Source: Mesorhabditis belari (Eukaryota > Nematoda > Chromadorea > Rhabditida > Rhabditidae). From it: 64,000 nt of DNA. The stretch lies in the NCBI GenBank assembly GCA_958450365.1, contig CAUEEP010000932.1, forward strand, positions 1-64,000. Direction: 5' to 3'. How positions within the stretch are numbered: the first letter of the stretch is position 1; each line of letters opens with the position of its first letter. Below the pieces are notes generated by a model. It was not told where the DNA came from and ran no database searches. It was given only the letters and a program-made list of their open reading frames with translations. A program made the position numbers and the translations under genes. Positions 10,000 through 19,696 of the stretch are shown piece after piece.

Positions 10000-10050
10000 T
10001 TTATTCGCTGAAAAAAATGTGATTTTTAGGGAGAATATGTGACGAATAAA
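10000..10050. terminator. Hairpin and AATAAA element 3' of FBL-5
   Basis: TTTATTCG (10000-10007) and CGAATAAA (10043-10050) form inverted arms about 100 bases after the FBL-5 stop. Loop class 2 reads GATTTTTAGGGAGAATATGT. AATAAA in the sense strand makes it a plausible cleavage/polyadenylation signal; this is inferred from position and motif. Confidence 0.5.
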
Positions 10051-10274
10051 TAAATGACACTTGATTTCCTTACTTCCAAACAATTTTTTTCACAAATTCT
10101 GACTGGATTCTTCAAATCACAATGGTTTTTTTAGATATCTAACCCTAAAAAAGTTATCGCTCTAAACCACGAAAAATCCGATTTTCCATTGCAAACCGTG
10201 TTCTCAGGTCTAGAAAACGGTAAGGACGAGCCACAAACGATTTTCACTTTTTGAATCGGGATATTAAAATAAAA

Positions 10275-10620
10275 CACCTTTTTTATACTTCTATCGAGTA
10301 TAGTAGAACTTTTAAACGATCCTCAGGGAGCCAGAGGGAGTCCCTCCAAATCGTGGTGGTAAATCGCGTCAAGCTTCTTGGCCAAGTTAATGTTGTGGTT
10401 GATTGGAGGTGCGGGTAGAGGAGAAAGAGGTAACGGTTGAAGCGGATATTGTTGAGAACGGCGTCTATCCATTTCAAATGTAGATAATATTTCTCGGGGC
10501 TCTTCGAATCGGTAGATGTAGAAGTAGAGTTGCACTGTCTCGCAAACGTGGACATTGTGTTGTGTTGTGCTGAGTGATGAGATCTATCAACTCGATGAGG
10601 TTTTATCGAATTTTATCGGT
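10275..10620 (-). repeat. Module R3 with a piece of the YQ last exon
   Basis: R3 has four copies: 4729-4960 (+), here (-), 43735-44290 (-) and 57840-58170 (+). It spans CCGAGAAGTATTATCTACAT, GACGCCGTTCTCAACAAGAT and TATAAAAAAGGTGTTTTATT. In each copy two overlapping frames stay open for 70-90 codons (one beginning MSTFARQ here, one giving RRRSQQ). They cannot both be coding and neither is recognised. It joins a VVLSDEIYP-like scrap of the YQ 3' end at about 10560-10600. Confidence 0.5.
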
Positions 10621-11460
10621 TTTATCAACCTATTAAGATACATTCTGAGGGCAAAAGTGATGGCAAAGGGTGACTTCAATTACAAATTGTCTTTTCTGAT
10701 TCTCTTACGATTTAACATCGAGATTGGGTAGTTTATTCGCTGCGAAATGTTGCCTTTTGAAGTAATAAAATGGGGACCTAGCCAAAATAGCGCCGCCCAA
10801 ACAGCGCTGATCAAAACAGGGCCAAATTTAAAGATTTTAAAATAGATTAACCAAGGCTCTTTTGGAGTTTTCGATAAAAGCTTTATTTTTTTGTGCCATT
10901 TCAAGTAAAATAGTCGATGAAAACTGGCACAGGCGGTTTAAGATTACCTAAATCTAAACAAAGCGGTGGAATACTCAAGGTCTCACTGAACATTTCACCA
11001 ACGCCCTCTCTATAAACTCTTCGTGGGTATTTGTGGAAGATAAGTCGCTTTCGTTCAATAATGTTTCAGAAACATTTTCATTCTAAAAAGCTAAAATCCC
11101 TGGGTAAAATAAACAGTTTTACATTTTTTGCATTGGTAATATCACAATCGAATTCACCCTCCCGTCCAAACATTGCAGAATAAGGTGATTGTCGAATTCC
11201 AGCATTCTCGAATTGTGCAGAGCCTTTTCTTCCCAGTCAGTGAATGAACAGTTATAGCCAGACTAAAAGACGTATGAGCCAAGTATACCAATATTATTGT
11301 ATTCTACAGTATTTATTCGTCACATATAAACACATTCATTTCTTAAGGAGGCAAACATTTAGCAGCGAATAAACCACCTAATCTAGATGTTAAATCGTAA
11401 GATAATCAGCAAAGGTTGAAAGGAAAAACCTGAGAAAATGAGAAAAATAACATGAAATTA
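10620..11460. other. Repeat-derived stretch without a supported gene
   Basis: It contains a half hairpin (10729-10745) and the rare GGGGACCTAGCCAAAATAGC string, with a related GGCGGCGCTATTAGGACTAG at 57620-57650. It also holds an integrase C-terminal scrap (11085-11205), a piece of R4 and a class-1 hairpin at 11312-11373 belonging to FBL-6. A 74-codon minus-strand frame at 10680-10904 has no recognisable motif. Confidence 0.45.
11085..11205 (-). pseudogene. DDE-integrase-like C-terminal scrap
   Basis: Nearly the same sequence as 41240-41370 on the minus strand, whose translation contains GIRQSPYSAMFGREVKF. That pattern sits C-terminal of the catalytic core in KRBA2/GIN-type integrases. It is cut off on its right by R4 at TTCTCGAATTGTGCAGAGCC. 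Only about 40 codons remain. Confidence 0.45.
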
Positions 11461-11471
11461 CACAACTGTGA

Positions 11472-11755
11472 TCAAAAAAAAACTTTTTTCAATTGTGTGG
11501 TGAAATTGTGAAATTGATACTGAAAAGCGAGTGGAGGGCGATGAAAGTAAAGGATCTCGTCCCAACCCACCCGAAATACTTCCTTCTTAACAAGCGGAAT
11601 GTGAGCCTGAAGTAAGATAGAGGTGAGTTGGTCATGTCTCCGATCCCCCCTCCTCCCTTGACCCTCTTGGAGTTCAATGTGAAGATAAGCATTGAAACGA
11701 TTGCTCCTCACGAAGAATTTCACACAATCCACGATTGTGTGAAATTTCACACAAT
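11472..11755 (-). pseudogene. FBL-6, C-terminal F-box-like fragment
   Basis: The frame carries VDCVKFFVRSNRFNAYLHIE, QLTSILLQAHIPLVKKEV and the FHRPPLAFQYQ end, closing with KKVFF. Upstream the family sequence is cut at a short duplicated string (TTTCACACAATCCACGA then TTTCACACAATACAC) and joins module M at about 11765. Only the last 90 codons survive. It is closest to the end of FBL-11. Confidence 0.75.
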
Positions 11756-11931
11756 ACACTGAAAGCTGTAAGTCGGATTTTGGCTTGTTTCGATTGTAAA
11801 GTGACTTGTTTTTGAAAGGTTTTTCTTTTCGATCGATAGTGTAAGATTTGACTGTATTGCAAGTTCACACTTTTTCAGAAAAGTTTCATGTGTTATACCA
11901 GTAGTGTGACAATTCATTTTATTATATAGTA

Positions 11932-11983
11932 TTTATTCGTCACATATTCGCCCTAAGAACCACATTTTGGTTCAGCGAATAAA
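11932..11983. terminator. Hairpin and AATAAA element 3' of FBL-7
   Basis: Class-2 element with intact arms TTTATTCG and CGAATAAA, about 110 bases beyond the FBL-7 stop. Module M follows at 11760-11890, in the standard order. Confidence 0.5.
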
Positions 11984-12092
11984 CTGAAGGATCGAGATGT
12001 CAAATAGTAATCAGAAAAAACTGAAATGAAAAACTTGAGAAAATGAGACACATTTCATGAAATTTTATGATCAATGATCAACAATTTGATGA

Positions 12093-13091
12093 TCAATAAA
12101 AGACTTTCTCTAGGTGACACGAATGGCTGACGGCCGTCACTCGATACTGAAAAGCCTGTGGAGGCCGAAGAAAGACGAGTCTTTCGTGATCTCCCTCCCC
12201 AAATACTTCCCTCTTAACAAGCGGAATGTAAGCCTGAAGGAAGAAAGAGGTGAGTTGCTCATATCTCGGATCCCCCCTTGTCACTTCACCCGCACAGAGT
12301 TCAATGTGAAGTTGAGCATTGAAATGACTGCTCCTCACGAAGAATTTCACACAATCCACGAAGTCCTCCCAATTATCGTGCCATAGTGTGAGCCGCACAT
12401 TTTCTTTCATTAACAAAAGCTTTTCTTTGATAAGCCCAAAAGGAAGAAAGTTCAAAGAGAGACACTCACAGAGCGCCCAGCGATTCTCCATAAATCGCAA
12501 AGCTTCACGATTAACGTCACCAGAAACATCACGATTCCGATATGGAAGAGTGATTCTAACGCTTCTGCACTCTTGGATCGAATTATACATTGAGAGAAGC
12601 GAGCGCGCTAGACTAACGCTAGACTCTCTATAGAATACGAAGCCTACTTGTTCCAAAGCCTTATTGAGTGGCAAAAACTTCTGGACATCAAATTTTGGGG
12701 CACTCGTATTGTTTCCATCAAAACAGTGTATTTCCAAATTCGCTAAATGTGCGAGCTTTCGAAAAAGTCGCCCGTGAAGGGGATTCACTCGCATGATCTC
12801 ACCTCGTGCGTACATGCTCAGGTCGCTCAAGAAAGAAATGTTATCTTCTTGTGAGATATGGTGATGTAATAGATGAATGCCAATCGCACTTGCCACAATT
12901 CGTCCGTTGTTCTCATCGAACAGCCGCACCTCAACACGTGTGAGTTTTGACGGGATTGATCCGCGAAATAGAACGAATGAGCGCAGATCGTGATTCACTT
13001 TCAGCAATTGAAGCGCCTCAAACACCTTCAATTTATGCAGAATCCGTGTTTTGAGAAGAGACGGCAAAGAAGGGAAGCTTTGGAAAGTCAT
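12093..13091 (-). CDS. FBL-7, intact F-box-like family protein (332 aa)
   Basis: The ATG at 13091 opens MTFQSFPSLPSLLKTRILHK and the frame runs unbroken to TGA at 12093 (end KVFY). It has the F-box-like residues 1-40, then PLHGRLFRKLAHLANL, KFDVQKFLPLN, SMYNSIQECRSV, NRDVSGDVNRE, MENRWALCE, NWEDFVDCVKFF, SFFLQAYIPLVKREV and the HRPPQAFQYR end. Compared with FBL-5 it lacks about four residues before DENNGRIVAS and has NKALEQ where others have NKRKPLE, both in-frame deletions. In-frame loss of several residues with no frame break fits a copy kept under coding constraint. Its role is inferred only from the F-box-like N-terminus. Confidence 0.7.
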   Translation of the reverse strand: MTFQSFPSLPSLLKTRILHKLKVFEALQLLKVNHDLRSFVLFRGSIPSKLTRVEVRLFDENNGRIVASAIGIHLLHHHISQEDNISFLSDLSMYARGEIMRVNPLHGRLFRKLAHLANLEIHCFDGNNTSAPKFDVQKFLPLNKALEQVGFVFYRESSVSLARSLLSMYNSIQECRSVRITLPYRNRDVSGDVNREALRFMENRWALCECLSLNFLPFGLIKEKLLLMKENVRLTLWHDNWEDFVDCVKFFVRSSHFNAQLHIELCAGEVTRGDPRYEQLTSFFLQAYIPLVKREVFGEGDHERLVFLRPPQAFQYRVTAVSHSCHLEKVFY

Positions 13092-13319
13092 CAATTTTTT
13101 TTTATTGGGCCAAAAGTTATGTATTTGGATGATTGGAGGGCTGAAGGCGAGGAAAATGCCCGAGGCAAAGCGGCGCGAACGTAATTGGAGTCATATTTTG
13201 CCTTCTCTCTGAAAATTCCAGATCTGCTCTCAGAATCAATAGGAGTCGGCAAATCACGGGCACGTTTGTTAATTTCAAAATTTGAAAAAATGAAACAAGC
13301 GAGTGAACATATATGAATG

Positions 13320-14490
13320 TAACAACATGAAGATTTTAAATGATCGACGGGACTCTTACCCAAAGATCCATTTTGAACCGCAACTTCTCTTACACGCTGG
13401 TCGTGAAGAACTTTCGACGATTCGGTAAGTCAGATTAGAGCAAAATTTAAGCTAGTCCTGGAGAAAACCATCAAAGATTTGCAAATACTGAATTAAATTA
13501 ACTGAATATTTTTTCCTTTGAGTGCTGAAATTCCTTCCGATGTGGCCACATCAAGACGTTCATCAAGACAGTTTTTCGAGGTCTACTTGAACATCTAGTA
13601 GCGTTTGAGCAACATAGCATTTTGCATGCCTTTTTTCCCATGTTTTGATACTCCTTTGGCTTTTCCTTTCACTTTATAGACTTTTACCGATCCAATCAAA
13701 TCTGCCACAATCTGCCACAATCAGATCTGTTCATAGCCGTCTTTCAAGTTTTTCTCAGCGGCAAACAGTTCAACGAGGCTTATGACATACTATTGGTATA
13801 AAACCTTCCTGAAAAAGCGTCAACTTACACTACAGTCAAATGTTGCACTATCGGCGTGAATGAGAAGAAAAACATACCAAAAAAACCAGTCATTTTACAA
13901 GGGAAAAAGGCCAAGATCCGACTTGCAACTTCGAGATTTGAATGCTGACCGAACTCTTGATTCCCTTACTTTCATTTCGTTTTTTTAAGGTATCACAAAG
14001 TAAGCGCCACTTATTTCTTTTGGCGCTTGTGGAGTTTCCGGCGGGAACAGTTTTTCAAAGTCTTCTTGAACATTCCCTGTAATCCTCTAGAGCTAGAACA
14101 TTTCTGACTCTAATTCTAATTCTCATGTTTGGACACAGTTTATCTTTTTACTTTATTGACTTTTACCAATTCAATCAAATGTGTCACTTGCTCGGCGGGT
14201 TAATTGGCGTTTTTTTCCAAGTTTTTCCAAGTTCCTACGTGATTTATGATTAAGAAATCGGGTCAAGTACAATAATTTTTTAGAGCTTTGGAGCCGGAAC
14301 ATTTCGGACTCTAACTCTAATTCTAAAACCTGGTCCAGCTACCGTAGCCCGACAAAGATCCGCCCTAGAACGTCTTCCAGCAACCGGCTGAAATCCGGGG
14401 CTCATAGTCTCGAATTTTCTCACGACCCAATTTTTCTAGTGTTACAGAACCTGTAGAACTTGTACCTCTTGCTCAAGCTTGTAAACGCAC
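13320..14490. repeat. Module R2 mosaic (dispersed repeat), no gene
   Basis: Related blocks occur at 16250-16720, 28330-28760, 38290-38660, 42890-43020 and 48040-48480. They share TTTTCTCAGCGGCAAACAGT, TGTCAAAACATGGGAAAAG-type text and the GCCTCGTTGAACTGTTTGCC string, in either orientation. Inside 13320-13640 is a further piece shared with 16490-16700 (TGATCGACGG to CGTTCATCAAGACAG). A partial module M is at 13820-14000. I see no open frame worth calling; it may be the untranslated ends of an old DNA transposon, since mariner debris adjoins several copies. Confidence 0.5.
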
Positions 14491-14499
14491 TTCTTTCTA

Positions 14500-14990
14500 G
14501 TGCACCGAATTCCTTTATTTTTCTTTACTTTCCTTGGGTTTCAGAATTTTTGCTACGAAAGCAATATTGCAAAACAGAATGAAAGAAAGGAAAAACGAAA
14601 GAAATCGAGGATTCTTCCGCGTCTATGCCTTCCGAATCAAACGACCCGCGTCAATAACAGCTCATTTTTGCTTCACAAGTGCAAAGCTCGAGGTTTCTCG
14701 AATTTAATTTTAACTTCTGATGAAACTTGGATCTATTTCGATAATAAAACATGAAAGAAACAATGGTTATCGTCAGGTCAAGCTCCTCAAACTACCCCAA
14801 AACCCGATATTCATGGGAAGAAGATTATGCTTTGTTGCTGGTGGAATTCTAGAGGTTTGGTGTACTATGAGTGGGTGAATCCTATGCATAAGATCGATGC
14901 TGATCCCTACTCAAAACAGTTGATGAGAGTTGGTGACTCATTGAAGAAATTGGGCATCAATCCGTCAAAGCTCCGTTTTTTTATAGTGTG
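14500..14990 (+). pseudogene. Mariner-family transposase remnant
   Basis: Translated in one frame, 14500-14754 gives LILTSDETWIYFDNKT, matching the mariner block around the first catalytic Asp. After an in-frame stop (AAAACATGA), the same frame continues with KKQWL, KIMLCCWWNSRGLVYYEWVN and SKQLMRVGDSLKKLGINPSK, the next conserved mariner block. It ends abruptly at 14990, before the second Asp (HQDNA region). A sister remnant is on the minus strand at 37731-38355. The stop and the missing ends make it dead. Confidence 0.7.
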
Positions 14991-15194
14991 ACATTAGCAA
15001 CGCAAATAGTGTAACATTTCATTGTATTGTGCAGTATTGATTCGTCACATGTATCATTTTTTTTTCCCTTAATGAGGCAAACATTTTGCAGCGAATGAAC
15101 TACCTAATCTAGATGTTAAATCGTAAGAGAATCAGCAAAGGTTCAAAGGGAAAACCTGAGAAATTGAGAAACATAACATGAAATTACACAACTT

Positions 15195-15745
15195 GATGAT
15201 CAATCAAAGATCAAATTTCTTTAGTATACAGTAATCGTTAAAGGTACTAATTTCATAGCAGAAATCGTGTGGATGCCAATGAAAGACGAGTCTTTCGTGA
15301 TCTCGCCATTCAACTACTTGCTGCTTAACAAGCTGAATGTGAGTCTCAAGGAAGATAGAAGTTGCTCCTATCCCAGATCCCCCTCCTCAATCGATCCCCA
15401 AAGAGTTTAATGCAAAGATAAGCATGGAAATGTTTGTTCCTCGCATGAGCTCAACATTTTCTTTCATGAACGAAAGACTTTCTTGGATAAGGTCAAAAGG
15501 GAGAAATTCAACGGAGAAACTCACAGAGCGCCCAGCGATTCTCCATAAATTGCAGAAATTCACGATTAACGTCACCAGCAGAAACGGCACGATTGCCATC
15601 TGGAAAAATTATTTCCACGCTTTTGTAGACTAATTCGCACGATCATACCTGATGCGTACATACTCAGGTCGCTCAAGAAAGAAAGTTGAAAGTCACCTGC
15701 TTGTGGTATACTGAGAAATAATAAATCAATCCCAATCGCCTCTAT
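15195..15745 (-). pseudogene. FBL-8, internally deleted F-box-like copy
   Basis: The 3' end (CTTTAGTATACAGTAATCG) and the C-terminal third are present at 15195-15420. The MENRW to KENVEL block is in the frame 15387-15599, read partly out of family frame. It then jumps at about 15635 to the early-middle part of the ORF (GCGTACATACTCAGGTCGCT) and stops at 15745. The first third and a central block are lost. A mutated hairpin lies 3' at about 15032-15095. Confidence 0.7.
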
Positions 15746-15769
15746 CTCAAAAAGATAGAAACAATAAGA

Positions 15770-16930
15770 GTGTGCAAATCACGGGTACCTTGGTTAATTT
15801 CAAATGTCAACAATTCAATTGTAAAAACAAACGCAAAAAAAAAACAAGGAAAAAATCTCAGAAATGAAATTCAGAATAAATGCAAAGACAGTACAGACAG
15901 AAATCTTGCATTGAAACAAAGATTTTCACGTTTTGGTACACGAAAAAAATACTTTTCATTCTTGCTTGAAAAGTCGCTTTTTGGCTTGATTTCGAGGCTT
16001 TTGATCCACCTGAAAGCAAAAAATAGCACCTAAAAGAATCGGTTGGCTTCGGAGAATTCTTTCAATTTTTCTTTTAAGCTTCGGCATCTATCGGCTTTTG
16101 GGCATTTTCGTCAAAAGAATTGAAAGTGAAAGTTGAAAATTCTTGATGAATTAGGTTTTGCGAGCCAATAGGTTCATATTTCATTAAATTTATGGAATTA
16201 GCGAAGAGTTGAAAATCTGACCTGAGAGACAAGTACACGAAACTTTTTTGATTGCTCCAACGGTGACTGGAGCAGGTTTTAGGGTTAGAGTTAGAGTTAG
16301 AAATGTTCTGGTTTTAAAACTCTAACAAACTATTGTACCAGATCCCATTTTCCTAATCATAAGCCTCGTTGAACTGTTTGCCGCTGAGAAAAACTTGAAA
16401 GACGGCTATGAACAGATCTGATTGTGGCAGATTTGATTGGATCGGCAAAAGTCAATAAAGAGAAAAAGAAAGGCAAACGAGTATCAAAACATGGGAAAAG
16501 AGGCATGCAAAATGCTATGTTGCTCAAAAGCTACTAGCTTTCCAAGAAGACTTCGAAAAACTGTCTTGATGAACGTCTTGATGCGGCCACATCTCCGCAT
16601 CTGACTTACCTGAATCGTCGAAAGTTCTTCACGACCAGCGTGTAAGAAAAGTTGCGGTTCAAAATGGATCTTTGGGTAAGGGCCCAGTCGATCATTTAAA
16701 ATCTTCATGTTGTTACATTCATATATATTAACTCCCTTCTTTCATTTTTTCAAATTTTGAAATTAACAAACGTGCCCGTGATTTGCCGACTCTTATTGAT
16801 TCTGAGAGCAGATCTGGAATTTTCAAAGAGAAGGCAAAATAGGACTCCAATTACGTTCGCGTTACTTTGCTTCGGGCATTTTCCTCGCCTTTAGTCCTCC
16901 AATCATCCAAATAAATAACTTTTTTGCCTA
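15770..16930. other. Gene-free stretch with R2 and an FBL 5' flank
   Basis: No gene is supported. 15770-15860 is a mutated FBL upstream flank. 15880-16020 shares GACAGTACAGACAG with 34708-34726. 16250-16720 is module R2. 16760-16930 is the conserved 5' flank of FBL-9. The 20 bases at 16030-16049 recur exactly at 16961-16980 inside the disrupted FBL-9 start. Confidence 0.5.
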
Positions 16931-17040
16931 ATAAAAAAAAATTTTTTTTTTTTTCCAAAGCTAAAAGAATCGGTTGGCTTTTCCAAAGCTTCCCTTCTTT
17001 GCCGTCGCTTCTCAAAACACGGATTCTGCATAAATTGAAG

Positions 17041-18003
17041 ATGTTTGAGGCACTTCAATTGCTGAAAGTGAATCACGATCTGCGCTTATTCGTCCTATTC
17101 TGCGGGCCAATCTCGTCAAATCTCGAACGTGTTGCAGTGATGCTGTTCGACGCCAGAATAGATGAGGACAACAGGCGGATTGTGGCAAGTGTGATTGACA
17201 TTCATATATTCCATGACCGTATCTCACAGGAAGATGATTCTTCGCTTTCTTTCAGGAGTGACGTGAATAGGTACGGACAAGTTACGGGCAAGATGCGAGT
17301 GAATCCCCTTCACGGGCGACTTTTTCGAAAGCTTGCACATTTCGCGCTTTTGGAAATACGCTGTATTGAAAGAGGATTTAATTTCCCAAAATTTGATGTC
17401 CAGAAGTTTTTGCCGCTCAATAAAAGAAAGCCTTTGGAACACCTATTCTTCGAATTCGATAGAGATTCAAGCGTCACTTGCTCGCTTCTCTCAATGTATA
17501 ATGCTATCCAAGTGTGCAAAAGGATGACAATCCATTTTCAACGTGGCAATCGTGAGGTTTCTGGAGACGTTAATCGTGAAGTTCTGCGATTTATGGAAAA
17601 CCGCTGGGCGCTCTGTGAGTGTCTCCATTTGGATTTTCTTCCTTTTGAACTTATCAAAGAGAAGCTTTTGTTAATGAAAGAGAATGTTGAGTTATGGCTA
17701 TGGCTCGATAATTGGGAGAATTTCGTGGATTGTGTGAGATTCTTCGTGAGGAGCAATCGTTTCAAGGCTTATCTTCGCATTGAATTTCATGGGGATCAAA
17801 TGAGGACGAGGGATCTGAGATTCGAGGAACTCACTTCTATCTTCCTTCAGGCTTACATTCCGCTTGTTAAGAGGGAAGTAGTTGGGGATCGAGATCTCGT
17901 TTTTCATCGGCCTCCACACGCTTTTCAGTATCGAATTATGACCTTGAGAAGCCATGCGTTTGTTCTAGAGAAATTCTTTTATGGGTCATCAAATTGGTTT
18001 TGA
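17041..18003 (+). CDS. FBL-9, F-box-like ORF that has lost its normal start
   Basis: The family frame is open from at least 16924 to TGA at 18003, with all blocks present: PSLPSLLKTRILHKLKMFEA, PLHGRLFRKLAHFALLEIRC, KFDVQKFLPLNKRKPLEH, MENRWALCECLHLDFLPFEL, NWENFVDCVRFF and FHRPPHAFQYRI. The conserved ATGACT is gone, replaced by a T-run and an 18-20 base insertion. The first in-frame ATG is at 17041, which would give 320 residues lacking about half of the F-box-like region. The absence of any frame break suggests recent loss of the start. Whether it is translated is unknown, and it may be a young pseudogene. Confidence 0.55.
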   Translation: MFEALQLLKVNHDLRLFVLFCGPISSNLERVAVMLFDARIDEDNRRIVASVIDIHIFHDRISQEDDSSLSFRSDVNRYGQVTGKMRVNPLHGRLFRKLAHFALLEIRCIERGFNFPKFDVQKFLPLNKRKPLEHLFFEFDRDSSVTCSLLSMYNAIQVCKRMTIHFQRGNREVSGDVNREVLRFMENRWALCECLHLDFLPFELIKEKLLLMKENVELWLWLDNWENFVDCVRFFVRSNRFKAYLRIEFHGDQMRTRDLRFEELTSIFLQAYIPLVKREVVGDRDLVFHRPPHAFQYRIMTLRSHAFVLEKFFYGSSNWF

Positions 18004-18049
18004 TCATATAATTTCATGAAATGTGGCTGATTTTCTCAAGTTTCTCATT

Positions 18050-19690
18050 TCAGCTTTTTCTGATTACTATTTGACATCTAGATCCTTGACATCCTAGATT
18101 GACAAAGTTTATTCGCTGAACAAAAAATGTGATTCTTAGGGCGAATATGTGACGAATAAATACTATACGATAAAATGAATTGTTACACTGCTGGTATAAC
18201 ACGTCAAACTTTCCTGAAAAAGTGTGAACTTGCAATACGGTCAAATCTTACACTATCGATCGAAAAGAAAAACCTTTCAAAAACAAGTCACTCTACAAGC
18301 GAAACAAGCCAAAACCCGACTTACAGCTTTCAGATTCGAATCCTGATGGAACCACGCGCTTGAATCCCTTAGTTTCATTTCATTTCTTTTCTCAAGCTTT
18401 TCTAGATTCTTGAAATCATTTTATTTCTCACCCTTCAGTGGGAAAGAACTGCTGTGATGGTAAGTGGTGAATCTACACTTTTCTCCTCTTTTCCTTTCAA
18501 TTCTCAATCTCAATGTCTCTGAGCATCAATTCGCACGCAAATTGAACGTCAACGCGCCGGGGGGTCGCCTATCAGTAGGGGAAAACGATTGGAACTGTTT
18601 CGAAAAACTTTTGAGAACATTTTATTATTGAATCCTCAATTTGGAAGATTGATCAATAATCTCTTAAAAATGCAAGACTAGTCAAATTAGTTTTTGAATT
18701 TGATGTTAACTTTATGCCACTTTACGCTATTCTATGCTAATCTTTGTTATTTTGTTTGCTATCATGTCATAATACTTTTCCTAAACTTAAAATAGAGCGG
18801 ACTCGAGTGGTGGTGAAAATGGTGAAATTACAAATACATATGGCGTCATTGCTTTTTTGAAAGACAAAGCAACTTTTCACTTCGAGAATTGACACGTACT
18901 TGGCTCATGCATCTGGCTCATAGTCTGGCTACAACTGTTCATTCACTGACTGGGCAGTGAGTGAATGAACTTTCTGTAGCCAGGTCACTGTCATAGAAGA
19001 TTGCCGTAGCTCATCGGCACATCAATGACGACTTGTGAAGCGTGTGATGTCACCGGCTTCCTCTTCAATGGAGTGGCAAAGTTTGTCTAAAATAAAAAAG
19101 GAATTTTTCCTTCTCGATCCCTTCTTTAAGTTAAGAGTCCACGGCCATAAATTTCTGCAGGCCATAAACTGTACCAAAATTTAGCCTCTTCTGATTTAGC
19201 CTCTTCTGATTCAGCCTCTTCTGATTCTCTTACGATTTAACATTATTATTATTAGGTAGTTTATTCGCTGCGAAATGTTTGCCTATTTAAGCCAAAAATG
19301 TGATTATGTGTGACGAATAAATACTGTACAATACAATAAAATGTTACACTATTGCTATAACACATCAAACTTTTTTTAAGAAGTGTAGAGGCTCACGGCT
19401 AGGTCCTTCGACTTCAATTTGTTCAATCCTTTCCCCCTTTCTCTGCCATTACCACCGGTTCCTTTCCACCGTGAAATTACACATACCTACGGCGTTATTG
19501 TGCTTTTTGAACAACAAGTCAACTTTTTACTTCGAGAATTGACGTCTACTTAACTCACACATGTTTTAGTCTGGCTACAATTATTCATTCACTGACTGGG
19601 GTACTGTAGCCAGGTGACTGTTTAACAGCTACTGTGTTTCTTTCCGTGTCAATATCCCAGGTTAGCGTAGTCCTAAAATTCGGTACAGTT
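18050..19690. other. Gene-free stretch of dispersed repeats
   Basis: Contents in order: FBL-9 3' flank and hairpin (18108-18160), module M (18180-18430), then about 450 bases with no recognised repeat or gene. After that come an inverted pair of R4 ends near 18900-19000 (TAGTCTGGCTACAACTGTTC then GTGAATGAACTTTCTGTAGC), a YQ last-exon scrap at about 19025-19085 (AATGACGACTTGTGAAGCGT), an orphan hairpin at 19260-19321, and R4 scraps to 19690. No open frame is supported. Confidence 0.5.
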
Positions 19691-19696
19691 ACCGTA

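Larger units (their letters stand above)
8752..10502 (-). repeat. Right arm of the large inverted repeat
   Basis: This is the reverse complement of 4729-6472, containing the intact FBL-5 gene with its own 5' flank, 3' hairpin and the R3 block. The FBL ORF here is open where its partner FBL-3 has a one-base deletion. Confidence 0.75.
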
